A stretch of 48,004 nucleotides of DNA from positions 1-48,004 of the forward strand of contig CANKAT010000016.1 of NCBI GenBank assembly GCA_947479815.1, read 5' to 3'. The position numbers and the translations under genes were made by a program. Shown one piece after another: positions 8,210-16,805 of this stretch; positions within the stretch are counted from its first letter, which is position 1, and each line of letters begins with the position of its first letter. Source of the stretch: Sphingobacteriaceae bacterium. GTDB lineage: Bacteria > Bacteroidota > Bacteroidia > Sphingobacteriales > Sphingobacteriaceae. The notes under the pieces were generated by a model. That model was not told the DNA's origin. It saw only the letters and a program-made list of their open reading frames with translations, and did no database searches.

Positions 8210-8626
8210 TCAATTAACTACCGTCAGGTCAAAATTAGTAATAATTACTCTATATTCCTTTAGTCCTCTCTGTGCAGGGGCCTTGGCTGGTGATCCATCA
8301 AACAAGGAGAACTTTGCACCACTGCATGGATCTGTTGCAGTGAGGTTCGGATTGTCAGGAACTATGGCACATTTCTTCTGCGGATCTACAGAACTACAAC
8401 GATCATAAGCTACGTAAGCGCCATCTGCTCTGCGATAAATTATCAGTCCTGCAACTCCTGTATTTGCTTGATTATTAACTAGTAACAAGCCATTTTGACT
8501 ACGGATAGTAAACTCCTGAAGGGTAATTTTATAGCTTACATAAACATCAGGAATCCTGTCTATATTATCTTTGCTACACGATATCAAAGTGCTGAGAATG
8601 AATATACAAACCAGATTAATTTTCAT
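8210..8626 (-). CDS. Lipoprotein with degenerate Rieske-like domain
   Basis: A lipoprotein signal ends at LISC (Cys17). The 138-residue protein then shows a Rieske-like pattern: YVAYDRC, a second Cys-containing loop (KKCAIVPDNP), then DPCSGAKFSLFDG and PAQRGLKEYRV, which mirrors the CPCHGSxFD...GPA...L..Y arrangement of Rieske proteins. The histidine ligands are absent (PCSGAKF instead of PCHGS), so it probably cannot hold a normal 2Fe-2S cluster. Such lipoproteins are widespread in Bacteroidota with unknown function. Its ATG overlaps the pheS stop (TGATG), and tetR follows after one base. Confidence 0.7.
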   Translation of the reverse strand: MKINLVCIFILSTLISCSKDNIDRIPDVYVSYKITLQEFTIRSQNGLLLVNNQANTGVAGLIIYRRADGAYVAYDRCSSVDPQKKCAIVPDNPNLTATDPCSGAKFSLFDGSPAKAPAQRGLKEYRVIITNFDLTVVN

Positions 8627-9660
8627 CAGATCATTTCTGATTGGAATTGTTTTAGAAAGCGAATATCATTTTCGGAAAATAGTCTCAGGTCTTTGATCTG
8701 GTATTTTAGATTCGTGATTCGTTCTATTCCCATTCCGAAAGCATAACCGGTATATTTCTTACTGTCGATATTTGTATTTTCGAGGACATTTGGATCAACC
8801 ATTCCGCATCCCAATATTTCTACCCATCCGCTATGTTTACAAAATTGGCATCCATCGCCTTTACAGATGGAGCAGGAAATGTCCATCTCGGCCGAAGGTT
8901 CGGTAAATGGAAAATAACTTGGCCTGAATCGAACTTTTGTTCCCTCTCCAAATAACTCCTGAACAAAATAGAAAAGTGTTTGCTTCAGATCAGCAAAGGA
9001 TACATTTTCATCAATATACAATCCTTCAACTTGATGGAAAAAGCAATGCGCTCGTGCAGAAATAGCCTCATTCCGGTACACTCTTCCGGGCATTATGGCT
9101 CTGAAGGGAGGTTTCCCTGCTTCCATCATACGAACCTGAACAGAGGAGGTATGCGTTCTTAGGGCTATATCGCCTTTTTCTCCGCCTTTTTTGATGAAGA
9201 AGGTGTCTTGCATATCTCTTGCAGGATGCTCTTCCGGGAAGTTTAAGGCCGAGAAATTATGCCAGTCATCTTCAACTTCAGGCCCTTCAGCAACATTAAA
9301 ACCGAGCTTCTTGAAAATCTCAATGATCTCTTTTCTAACCAGAGATAAAGGATGGCGTGCACCTATTTCAAAACCTTCGCCCGGTAATGTAAGGTCTTGT
9401 TCTGATTTTGAACTGTTATCATCGGTTTCAGAACCATCTTTAAGTGTCTGGTATTTTGCTTCTGCCAATTGCTTGAATTCATTCAAAACCTTTCCAAACG
9501 TTCGTTTATCTTCAGATGATACCGTTTTGAATTCTTCAAACAGATCTTTAATAATTCCTTTGGTTCCTAAAAAACGAATTCTGAATGATTCCAACTCCTC
9601 TGCATTTTTTGACTGAAAGGAGTTGATTTCTGCGGTATACTGATTAATTTTTTCCTGCAT
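8626..9660 (-). CDS. pheS: Phenylalanyl-tRNA synthetase alpha subunit
   Basis: This is the catalytic subunit of the (alpha-beta)2 enzyme that charges tRNA-Phe. An N-terminal coiled coil (about 1-85) precedes the class II core: HPLSLVRKEI, EVEDDWHNFSALNFPEEHPA, DTFFI, motif 2 region RTHTSSVQVRMM and RVYRNEAISARAHCFFHQVEG, then the cysteine-bearing segment CSICKGDGCQFCKHSGW and motif 3 GMGIERI near residue 315. The length (344) is normal. pheT is not in the window. It lies 47 bp after kbl and overlaps the lipoprotein gene by one base. Confidence 0.96.
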   Translation of the reverse strand: MQEKINQYTAEINSFQSKNAEELESFRIRFLGTKGIIKDLFEEFKTVSSEDKRTFGKVLNEFKQLAEAKYQTLKDGSETDDNSSKSEQDLTLPGEGFEIGARHPLSLVRKEIIEIFKKLGFNVAEGPEVEDDWHNFSALNFPEEHPARDMQDTFFIKKGGEKGDIALRTHTSSVQVRMMEAGKPPFRAIMPGRVYRNEAISARAHCFFHQVEGLYIDENVSFADLKQTLFYFVQELFGEGTKVRFRPSYFPFTEPSAEMDISCSICKGDGCQFCKHSGWVEILGCGMVDPNVLENTNIDSKKYTGYAFGMGIERITNLKYQIKDLRLFSENDIRFLKQFQSEMI

Positions 9661-9707
9661 GATACATGATATATTAGGGCTAAAAACTCCCTTTTTTAAT
9701 CTCTTAT

Positions 9708-10898
9708 TTATTTTATTACGCCACGTTTAACTCCAACTTTAGTAAATGCGGAGATCGCCTTGTCTAATTGTTCTCTAGTATGTGATGCAGATAATTGCAC
9801 CCTTATTCTAGCTTTTCCTTTTGGCACCACCGGAAAGTAAAATCCAATTACGTAGATTCCTTCCTGTAAGAGGTCAGCGGCAAAATCCTGTGCTAGTTTT
9901 GCGTCATAAAGCATGATGGGCACAATTGGATGTGTTCCCGGCTTAATGTCAAATCCCGCGTCAGTCATTTTTTCACGGAAATATAGTGTATTTTCTTCTA
10001 GCTTGTCCCTAAGCTCTGTGCTTTCGCTAAGCATGTCTAAAACTTCAATTGAAGCACCTACAATAGAAGGTGCCAGGGTATTTGAGAATAGGTATGGTCT
10101 TGAACGCTGACGAAGAATATTAATTACTTCTTTTGGACCTGATGTAAAACCTCCGGATGCACCGCCTAATGCCTTGCCTAGTGTACCTGTGATTAGGTCT
10201 ACTCTACCCATAACGTGATGATGCTCATGAGTTCCTCGTCCGGTTTTTCCTAAAAATCCTGAAGAATGACATTCATCGATCATTACTAAGGCCTGATATT
10301 TATCTGCCAGGTTGCAGATTTTATCAAGCTGGGCAATGGTTCCATCCATTGAGAAAGATCCATCTGTAACTATAATGCGATGACGTAAATTTTGTGTTTC
10401 TTTTAATTTTTCTTCCAGATCTGCCATATCATCATGAAGGTAACGAAAGCGCTGAGCCTTACAAAGTCGTACCCCGTCAATGATGGAAGCATGGTTCAAT
10501 GAATCAGAGATTATTGCATCTTGGTCATCAAATAAAGGCTCAAATACACCGCCATTAGCATCAAATGCGGCTGCATACAGAATCGTATCTTCAGTTCCCA
10601 GGAATTTGGAAATCTTTTCTTCAAGTTCTTTATGAATATCTTGTGTTCCGCAAATAAACCTAACAGAGGCCATGCCGAATCCATGAGAATCCATAGTCTT
10701 TTTGGCAGCCTCAATCACTCTTGGATGTGATGCCAAACCCAGGTAATTGTTCGCACAAAAATTAATTACTTCCTGTCCGCCCTGAATCTTAATTTCAGCA
10801 CCCTGAGGAGTGATAATAATGCGCTCACGCTTGTATAGCCCAGCTTTTTCAATCTCCTCTAGCTCTTTCTCCAATACCGGTTTAAGGGTTTTATACAT
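9708..10898 (-). CDS. kbl: Glycine C-acetyltransferase (2-amino-3-ketobutyrate CoA ligase)
   Basis: This PLP enzyme cleaves 2-amino-3-oxobutyrate with CoA to glycine and acetyl-CoA, the second step of threonine catabolism. It belongs to the alpha-oxoamine synthase family: [12 protein letters not shown] near residue 50, [13 protein letters not shown] near 93, the PLP-stacking [10 protein letters not shown] near 133, [10 protein letters not shown] near 207, and the Schiff-base lysine in GTLGKALGG near 243. The 396-residue length is normal. The partner threonine dehydrogenase is encoded separately at 16806-17750. The start ATG at 10898 is preceded by a 262-bp divergent spacer. Confidence 0.95.
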   Translation of the reverse strand: MYKTLKPVLEKELEEIEKAGLYKRERIIITPQGAEIKIQGGQEVINFCANNYLGLASHPRVIEAAKKTMDSHGFGMASVRFICGTQDIHKELEEKISKFLGTEDTILYAAAFDANGGVFEPLFDDQDAIISDSLNHASIIDGVRLCKAQRFRYLHDDMADLEEKLKETQNLRHRIIVTDGSFSMDGTIAQLDKICNLADKYQALVMIDECHSSGFLGKTGRGTHEHHHVMGRVDLITGTLGKALGGASGGFTSGPKEVINILRQRSRPYLFSNTLAPSIVGASIEVLDMLSESTELRDKLEENTLYFREKMTDAGFDIKPGTHPIVPIMLYDAKLAQDFAADLLQEGIYVIGFYFPVVPKGKARIRVQLSASHTREQLDKAISAFTKVGVKRGVIK

Positions 10899-11096
10899 AA
10901 TATCCTTGATTAGAATCTGTAAAATTACAAATTCTACAGACTTCCTGATAAACTAGTCCATGTTATGTTCTAAATTTTTATGAATTGCAACCTAAATCGT
11001 AGCTAGCATGCGCGTGCTCATTAAATTACCTTTAAAAAATGGATCAAAAGCCAAGCTCAAAATTAATTTAAATAACTATTAGCTAACTGTAAACTC

Positions 11097-11128
11097 TTTG
11101 AAATTATTCCTGTTCAGTGCAACTTTTG
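11097..11128 (+). promoter_or_regulatory. Likely promoter of the DUF5686 gene
   Basis: TTTG (11097-11100) is followed after exactly 20 bases by AACTTTTG (11121-11128), a 7-of-8 match to TAnnTTTG. The predicted transcription start is about 25 bases before the ATG at 11161. Spacing and sequence fit the Bacteroidota housekeeping promoter. Confidence 0.5.
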
Positions 11129-11160
11129 GCAGATAATCTTCATCTTTATAAAAAAAATAA

Positions 11161-13614
11161 ATGAGATCACTTTACATTTGTCTGCTGTTTCTAATCTTTT
11201 CTATTCACGCAAATTCTCAGTCTATCCTATTAAAAGGTAGTATAAAGGATACCGGGGGGCAAACAGTTCCATTTGCCAGTGTGTATGAAAAAGGTACAAC
11301 CCGTGGAACTTCGGCAAACAGTGAGGGCGAGTATCAGCTTAAATTATCTCCCGGCAAGCATACACTTATTTTTAAAGCCATCGGGTTCAAACAGGAGAGC
11401 AAAGACCTTGACTTAAGAGCTGCCCAAATCTTAGATATTGTTTTAACCCCGGCTATTTATGAGCTGAATGACGTGGTGGTGAATGCTTTTTCAGAAGATC
11501 CTGCCTATGAAGTGATCAAAAACGCAATTCGTACCCGAAAGCGTCATCTTACAGAACCTGATCAATATACAGCAGATGTCTATATCAAGGGTTTACAGAA
11601 GCTTTTATCGGCTCCTAAAAAATTTCTGGGTCGAAATATCGATGATATTGGTAAGCAAATGGGTTTGGATTCAAATAGAAAAGGAATTCTTTATTTATCG
11701 GAATCTGAATCGAAGATCAGCTTCCTACAGCCAGATAAACTGAAGGAAGAAATGATATCCTCTAAGGTTTCAGGAAGTAATCGTTCTTTTAGTTTTAACC
11801 GGGCATCTGATATCAAGATAAATTTTTATGAAAATCAATTGGATCTGGAAGGCTTGAGTAATCGTCCTTTTATTTCACCCATTGCAGAAAATGCCCTGTT
11901 TTATTATAAATACAGGTTGCTCGGAACAAGCATAGAGAATGGTGAAATGGTCAATAAGATCGAGCTTATTCCAAGGCGTAATGCAGACCCAGTTTTTCGC
12001 GGGCTGATTTATATTCTTGAAGATAGTTGGAGGATCCATAGTGCAGATTTATTTATTACCAAAGAGGCAAATATTAATTTTGTGGATACCCTGAACATTC
12101 GCCAGGAATTTATTCCGGTAAATTCAAAAGTTTGGATGCCATCGTCTGTGAGGTATGATTTTACTGGTGGACTGCTTGGTTTCAGGTTTGCAGGATATTA
12201 CATCGCACTCTTTAAAAATTATAATCTGAATGCGGGTTTAAAGAAAAAAGAATTTACAGAAGTCTTAAAAATCACTCGAGAGGTCAATAAAAAGGATTCC
12301 ACCTATTGGAAGCAGGCGCGCCCCATCCCTCTCACTGTTGAAGAACAAATTGACTATACAAAAAAAGAAGTTTTGGCAGCCAAGCGGGAGTCAAAAACCT
12401 ATCTCGACTCACTCGATAAAGTCAGTAATAAAATAAAGCCTCTCAGATTACTGGTTGGATCGGGATACAACCCAAGAAATCGATTTAAAAAGGCATATTT
12501 TCGTTTTGGCTCACTTCTTAATTCCGTTTTTTATAATACTGTAGAAGGCTTTGGCTTAAATTATCAAGCCTCTTATTCAAAACAGATCGATTCACTCACC
12601 AATAAATTTCTCAGTCTTACTGGTAAAGTGAGATATGGTTGGTCTAGTGAAAAATTACACGGAAGCTTTTCTGGAACCCTACCTCTTGAAAGTTCAAGAA
12701 TTAGTTTTAATATTGGAACTGATGTTTTAGATCTGAATAGCAATGCAACTATTATTCAATCAGGTAACTCATTAAACTCTCTTTTTTACGAACGTAATTT
12801 GCTTAAACTTTATGAAAGCAAATTTCTGAATTTCTCAGTTTCAAAGCCTTTTGGCAGTGTTCAAACAAGTTTAACTGCATCCTGGTCAAGCCGTCAATCC
12901 CTTCAGAATAGCTCAGATTATACGATCAGAGATTGGCACAGTAGGGCATTTACTTCCAACAATCCATTACTTCCTGGCGCAGATATTCCACTTTTTCCTA
13001 GAAATCAGGCATTTAAGCTAGGGCTTAGAGCAACTTATGCCTTCAGTAACGACTATGCAACGTATCCAGCAGGTAAATTTTTTAGGCCTTCAAAATATCC
13101 CCAACTGGGAATAAATTATGCCAAAGGTATCCGTGGGATATTTGGTTCTGATGTGGATTATGATCTTGTGTCATTCGATCTCACCAAATCTGATATTAAA
13201 CTCGGGCTTTTAGGGAAATCATCATTCTGGGTTGGAGCAGGCAAGTTTTTGAATGCTAAAAGCATTTATTTTACTGATTTTAAGCATTTTAAAGGCAATA
13301 GAACATTGGCCTATACTCCTGCAGTCAATAATTTTCTCTATCTGGATTACTATAATTTCAGCACTGCTGATCAGTATTTTGATGCTCATATAGAACATAA
13401 TTTTTCAGGCTTTATAACCAATAAAGTGCCGCTTTTACGTAAGCTCAAATTAAGTGAGATTGCAGGGTTTAATTACCTGAGCACCCCTGCACTTAATAAT
13501 TATTCGGAAGTTTATTTCGGACTTCAATTTCTCAACATGCGGGTATTATATGGAATGTCTGATGCCAATGGTAAGAAAGTAGATAAAGGTTTTAGGATTG
13601 CGGTTAACCTCTAA
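11161..13614 (+). CDS. DUF5686 / carboxypeptidase-regulatory-like outer-membrane protein
   Basis: A Sec signal (residues 1-19, ending at SQS) is followed by a carboxypeptidase regulatory-like beta-sandwich (about 22-105: LKGSIKDTGGQTVPFASVYE, then GTSANSEGEYQL). The remainder matches the DUF5686 family, which includes long beta-rich, probably barrel-forming outer-membrane proteins; the sequence ends in alternating hydrophobic strands (FRIAVNL), as outer-membrane barrels often do. No substrate can be named. It is 817 residues, normal for the family, and is divergent from kbl with its own likely promoter. Confidence 0.8.
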   Translation: MRSLYICLLFLIFSIHANSQSILLKGSIKDTGGQTVPFASVYEKGTTRGTSANSEGEYQLKLSPGKHTLIFKAIGFKQESKDLDLRAAQILDIVLTPAIYELNDVVVNAFSEDPAYEVIKNAIRTRKRHLTEPDQYTADVYIKGLQKLLSAPKKFLGRNIDDIGKQMGLDSNRKGILYLSESESKISFLQPDKLKEEMISSKVSGSNRSFSFNRASDIKINFYENQLDLEGLSNRPFISPIAENALFYYKYRLLGTSIENGEMVNKIELIPRRNADPVFRGLIYILEDSWRIHSADLFITKEANINFVDTLNIRQEFIPVNSKVWMPSSVRYDFTGGLLGFRFAGYYIALFKNYNLNAGLKKKEFTEVLKITREVNKKDSTYWKQARPIPLTVEEQIDYTKKEVLAAKRESKTYLDSLDKVSNKIKPLRLLVGSGYNPRNRFKKAYFRFGSLLNSVFYNTVEGFGLNYQASYSKQIDSLTNKFLSLTGKVRYGWSSEKLHGSFSGTLPLESSRISFNIGTDVLDLNSNATIIQSGNSLNSLFYERNLLKLYESKFLNFSVSKPFGSVQTSLTASWSSRQSLQNSSDYTIRDWHSRAFTSNNPLLPGADIPLFPRNQAFKLGLRATYAFSNDYATYPAGKFFRPSKYPQLGINYAKGIRGIFGSDVDYDLVSFDLTKSDIKLGLLGKSSFWVGAGKFLNAKSIYFTDFKHFKGNRTLAYTPAVNNFLYLDYYNFSTADQYFDAHIEHNFSGFITNKVPLLRKLKLSEIAGFNYLSTPALNNYSEVYFGLQFLNMRVLYGMSDANGKKVDKGFRIAVNL

Positions 13615-13634
13615 AATTCAGGCTTTAGCAATAG

Positions 13635-13665
13635 TTGTATTAATTAAATGCTAGCCGTATCTTTG
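13635..13665 (+). promoter_or_regulatory. Promoter of trhO
   Basis: TTG (13635-13637), a 20-base spacer, then TATCTTTG (13658-13665), a perfect TAnnTTTG. The trhO ATG is at 13705, leaving a leader of about 33 bases. This is the best Bacteroidota-type promoter in the window. Confidence 0.65.
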
Positions 13666-13704
13666 TAGCGCATTAAACGCTGTTTGCAACAGTATCAATG
13701 AATT

Positions 13705-14658
13705 ATGATCAAATACCAAACACTACTCTACTATTGTTATAGTAGAATTGCTGATGCAGAACAATTTGCATCAAGCCATCTTCAATTTTGTAATTCTTTA
13801 AATCTTGTAGGGAGAATAATCGTTGCTGATGAGGGGCTTAACGGCACCGTTTCCGGGAATGCTGAATCTTGTAAGGTATATATGGAAACCCTTCATGCGG
13901 ATCCCCGTTTTGCTAAGATCGATTTTAAGATCGATGATGTAGATCAACCTTCATTCATAAAAATGCATTGCCGCTACAAGGCTGAGATCGTTCATTCAGG
14001 GCTCAGAGATCCGGGCATTATTGATCCGGAGACCAAGACAGGTATACACCTAGAGCCTGAAGATTTTGTTAAAATGAAGGATGATGAAGATGTCGTCATT
14101 GTCGATGTCAGATCAAATTACGAGCATTCTATTGGTCGTTTTAAAAATGCAATCACTTTTGACATGGAGAACTTCCGTGATTTTCCGGAAAAGATCAATG
14201 AGCTTGCAAAATATAAGAACAAAAAGATCGTCACCTATTGCACAGGTGGAATAAAATGCGAAAAAGCCTCCGCTTTATTGCTACATGAGGGTTTTGAAAA
14301 TGTTTATCAACTGCATGGGGGTATCATTAAATATGGTAAAGAAGCAGGGGGAGAAGACTTTGAAGGCAAGTGTTACGTATTCGATAATCGTGTTGCAGTT
14401 GATGTTAATTCTGTGAATCCGGTTGTGATTTCTACCTGCCGTAATTGTGGAGCGCATACAACTAAAATGATCAATTGTGCTAACCCTGAATGTAATGAGC
14501 ATTTTACTCAGTGTGATGCCTGTGGCGAAAAGCTTGATGGAGCCTGCTCCGATAGCTGTCAGTCGCATCCGCGCATCCGTGCTTATGATGGTACGGGATA
14601 CTATGTTAAAGTTCCGCAGCCCATCAATAAAGAGAAATTAAAACCAGTTAAAGCATAA
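13705..14658 (+). CDS. trhO: tRNA uridine(34) hydroxylase, rhodanese-domain
   Basis: TrhO (formerly YceA) hydroxylates U34 of certain tRNAs as a step toward 5-(carboxy)methoxyuridine. The N-terminal ~95 residues form an acylphosphatase-like domain (GRIIVADEGLNGTVSG), then a rhodanese domain (about 120-220) with the active-site loop TYCTGGIKCEKA around Cys179. A C-terminal cysteine-rich region (CRNCGAHTTKMINCANPEC, CDACGEKLDGAC) follows. The length of 317 residues fits the family. The gene has a clear promoter and is 31 bp before the esterase gene. Confidence 0.93.
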   Translation: MIKYQTLLYYCYSRIADAEQFASSHLQFCNSLNLVGRIIVADEGLNGTVSGNAESCKVYMETLHADPRFAKIDFKIDDVDQPSFIKMHCRYKAEIVHSGLRDPGIIDPETKTGIHLEPEDFVKMKDDEDVVIVDVRSNYEHSIGRFKNAITFDMENFRDFPEKINELAKYKNKKIVTYCTGGIKCEKASALLLHEGFENVYQLHGGIIKYGKEAGGEDFEGKCYVFDNRVAVDVNSVNPVVISTCRNCGAHTTKMINCANPECNEHFTQCDACGEKLDGACSDSCQSHPRIRAYDGTGYYVKVPQPINKEKLKPVKA

Positions 14659-14689
14659 GCGGAAACCATTTTTCCTTAAATTTTATTCA

Positions 14690-15469
14690 ATGAAAAAATT
14701 ACTATCACTCTTCATTCTAGCATTTTTTATGCATCAGGTATCGTTCGCACAGGATAAATCTCTGTATACCAAAGAACAATTTATAAAAAAAGGGGATACC
14801 CTTAATTATAGGATGTTGCTTCCTGAAAATTTTGATTCTACAAAGGAGTATCCTGTTTTATTTTTCTTACATGGAGCAGGTGAACGTGGCCATGATAATG
14901 AAGCGCAGCTGATGCATGGAAGCAAGCTTTTTTTAAAACCGGAACTCAGGAAGAATTTTCCGGCGATCGTTATTTTTCCTCAATGTCCAAAAAACGATTA
15001 CTGGGCAAATGTAAAGCAAGGTGATGGGAAAATTAATGAACGTTTTAGCTTTCAAAAAGGAGGAAAACCAGGAAAAGCAATGAACTTACTCATGGGTCTT
15101 TTGGGAAAATTCAAGGCTGAGAAATTTACAGATAATGATCGTTTTTATGTTGGAGGCCTTTCAATGGGGGCAATGGGAACTTTTGAACTGCTCAGAAGAA
15201 AGCCTAAAGCTTTTGCTTCTGCATTTGCTATTTGCGGTGGTGATCATGTAGAAAATGTAAAAAAATATAAAAAGGTTCCAATATGGGTTTTCCATGGAGG
15301 TAAGGATACGACCGTGCCAATTGTAAAATCAGAAATTGTGGTGAATGAATTGAAAAGGTTACAAGGGAATGTGAAGTTCAGTATTTATCCTGAAGCGGGT
15401 CATAACAGCTGGGATGCTGCATTTGCAGAGCCTGAATTCTTGTCCTGGCTGTTTTCTTTTAAAAAATAA
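14690..15469 (+). CDS. Exported alpha/beta-hydrolase (esterase/prolyl-oligopeptidase-like)
   Basis: A signal peptide (1-20, ending FAQ) precedes a single alpha/beta-hydrolase domain. The oxyanion segment FFLHGAGERGHDN is near residue 60, the nucleophile elbow GLSMGAMG near 165 (Ser in GxSxG), the acid is probably the Asp in HGGKDTTVP near 205, and the histidine is in PEAGHNSWD near 240. This resembles exported phospholipase/carboxylesterase- and feruloyl-esterase-like proteins of Bacteroidota; the substrate cannot be told. At 259 residues it is complete. It may be cotranscribed with trhO, and it ends directly against the opposing gene at 15470. Confidence 0.8.
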   Translation: MKKLLSLFILAFFMHQVSFAQDKSLYTKEQFIKKGDTLNYRMLLPENFDSTKEYPVLFFLHGAGERGHDNEAQLMHGSKLFLKPELRKNFPAIVIFPQCPKNDYWANVKQGDGKINERFSFQKGGKPGKAMNLLMGLLGKFKAEKFTDNDRFYVGGLSMGAMGTFELLRRKPKAFASAFAICGGDHVENVKKYKKVPIWVFHGGKDTTVPIVKSEIVVNELKRLQGNVKFSIYPEAGHNSWDAAFAEPEFLSWLFSFKK

Positions 15470-15925
15470 TTATTCCTGTTCCGGATCTTTTGTGATTATT
15501 GCTGCCTTAAATCTGGGTTTATAAGCCGTTTTAGGTTGCTGGTTTTGTTCTTCTTTAGTTTCAACTTTCGGTACTTCTGAAACTGGAATTGCTGCCTTAA
15601 ATCTGGGCTTATAAGCTGGTTTAGGTGTAGTTATTTCACCATCAACAAGCTCCTTTTTAATTTCGCTTTCTATTGATGTAGTTGTATTTACGGGCAGTTC
15701 AGATATGCTTATTGGATTTGATAGTGTAATGGGTTCAGCTTTTGGAACTTCCTTAAGTAGGTATGCACGTCGGAGTTTATTGAACCAGAACTTCTTGCTG
15801 TGGTCGAAACTTTTTTCACCCATTTCATTGAAATGACTGTTGAATTCAGAAAATAATGCCTGTTCAGTGTTTTTAAGCTGAACAGGATCAATCTTTTTCT
15901 TAATTAGGAATTCTTCAAAGGTCAT
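15470..15925 (-). CDS. Unknown protein with in-frame 30-residue repeat
   Basis: I do not recognise the family. The N-terminal ~60 residues are helical and charged (MTFEEFLIKKKIDP, then WFNKLRRAYLLKE). The C-terminal half is low-complexity and probably disordered, and carries AYKPRFKAAI twice, 30 residues apart (about 105-114 and 133-142). No signal or membrane helix is present. It lies 11 bp after the YebC-family gene on the same strand and its stop abuts the stop of the opposing esterase gene. A cytoplasmic basic, possibly nucleic-acid-associated protein is a guess only. Confidence 0.6.
   Translation of the reverse strand: MTFEEFLIKKKIDPVQLKNTEQALFSEFNSHFNEMGEKSFDHSKKFWFNKLRRAYLLKEVPKAEPITLSNPISISELPVNTTTSIESEIKKELVDGEITTPKPAYKPRFKAAIPVSEVPKVETKEEQNQQPKTAYKPRFKAAIITKDPEQE
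15498..15625. repeat. 38-bp tandem-type duplication inside the unknown gene
   Basis: Bases 15498-15535 and 15588-15625 are nearly identical (three differences), with an exact 90-bp offset, so the duplication preserves the reading frame. The near-identity at DNA level suggests a recent event or gene conversion. Confidence 0.8.
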
Positions 15926-15936
15926 TTTTTTTATTA

Positions 15937-16662
15937 CTATTCGGCCATATTATGGTATACAGCCTGTACATCATCGTCTTCTTCGAGTTTATCAATCAGC
16001 TTAAATACATCTGCAGCCTGCTCTTCAGTAACCGCAGAAGTTGATTGGGCTATGCGCTCAAGTTTTGCACTGATCACCGGGATGCCCTTTTCTTCCAATG
16101 CTTTCTGCATTTGACCAAAGTCTTCAAATGAAGTATGTATTACTCCAATATCTTTTCCGGTTTCATCAACTTCTACATACAGATCTTCAAGGCCTGCATC
16201 AATCAATTCGAGCTCTAGCTCATCTATTTCTAGGTCGCCCGGATCAAAACAGAAAACAGATTTGCGGCTGAATATAAAGTCTAATGAGCCAGTTTTTCCT
16301 AGCGCGCCATTCGTTTTATTGAAATAACTGCGCACATTCGCCACTGTCCGGTTGGTATTATCGGTGGCAGTTTCTATTAGGATTGCAATGCCATGTGGGG
16401 CATAGCCTTCATAAACAATTTCTTCATAATTACTTTCATCTTTATTGGAGGCTCTTTTTATAGCTGCTTCAACAGTATGCTTTGGCATATTTACTGCTTT
16501 TGCATTCTGCATGGCAGTTCTAAGTCTGGAGTTGGCGTCAGGGTTTGATCCCCCATCCTTTACGGCCATAACAATTTCTTTACCTAGGCGCGTAAATTGT
16601 ACCGCCATTTTTGCCCAGCGCTTGAATTTTCTTTCTTTACGGAACTCGAATGCTCTTCCCAT
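15937..16662 (-). CDS. YebC/PmpR (TACO1) family protein
   Basis: The family signature is clear: MGRAFEFRKERKFKRWAKMA, then TRLGKEIVMAVKDGGSNPDA and NAKAVNMPKHTVEAAIKRAS, followed by YEGYAPHGIAILIE and TDNTNRTVANVRSYF. Family members have been described as DNA-binding regulators and, more recently, as factors that help ribosomes through difficult proline-rich stretches. The length (241) is normal. It is cytoplasmic. It lies 143 bp downstream of the threonine dehydrogenase gene and 11 bp before the small unknown gene. Confidence 0.93.
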   Translation of the reverse strand: MGRAFEFRKERKFKRWAKMAVQFTRLGKEIVMAVKDGGSNPDANSRLRTAMQNAKAVNMPKHTVEAAIKRASNKDESNYEEIVYEGYAPHGIAILIETATDNTNRTVANVRSYFNKTNGALGKTGSLDFIFSRKSVFCFDPGDLEIDELELELIDAGLEDLYVEVDETGKDIGVIHTSFEDFGQMQKALEEKGIPVISAKLERIAQSTSAVTEEQAADVFKLIDKLEEDDDVQAVYHNMAE

Positions 16663-16805
16663 TACTGTACTATTTTCTAATTTATTTCTAAAAATGAATT
16701 TCTTATTTTTTATTTATTTCTGCCGAATCTGCAGCTATTTTTCCGATTTTTTGGCATTGAGGGTTTTAAATTTTCAATGGTTTTTTCAAGGAGTAATTTA
16801 TGGCA

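Noticed and set aside
16752-16798. CATTGA...TCAATG hairpin followed by T run on the plus strand
   Set aside because: Only a 6-bp stem, and no plus-strand gene lies upstream that it could terminate.
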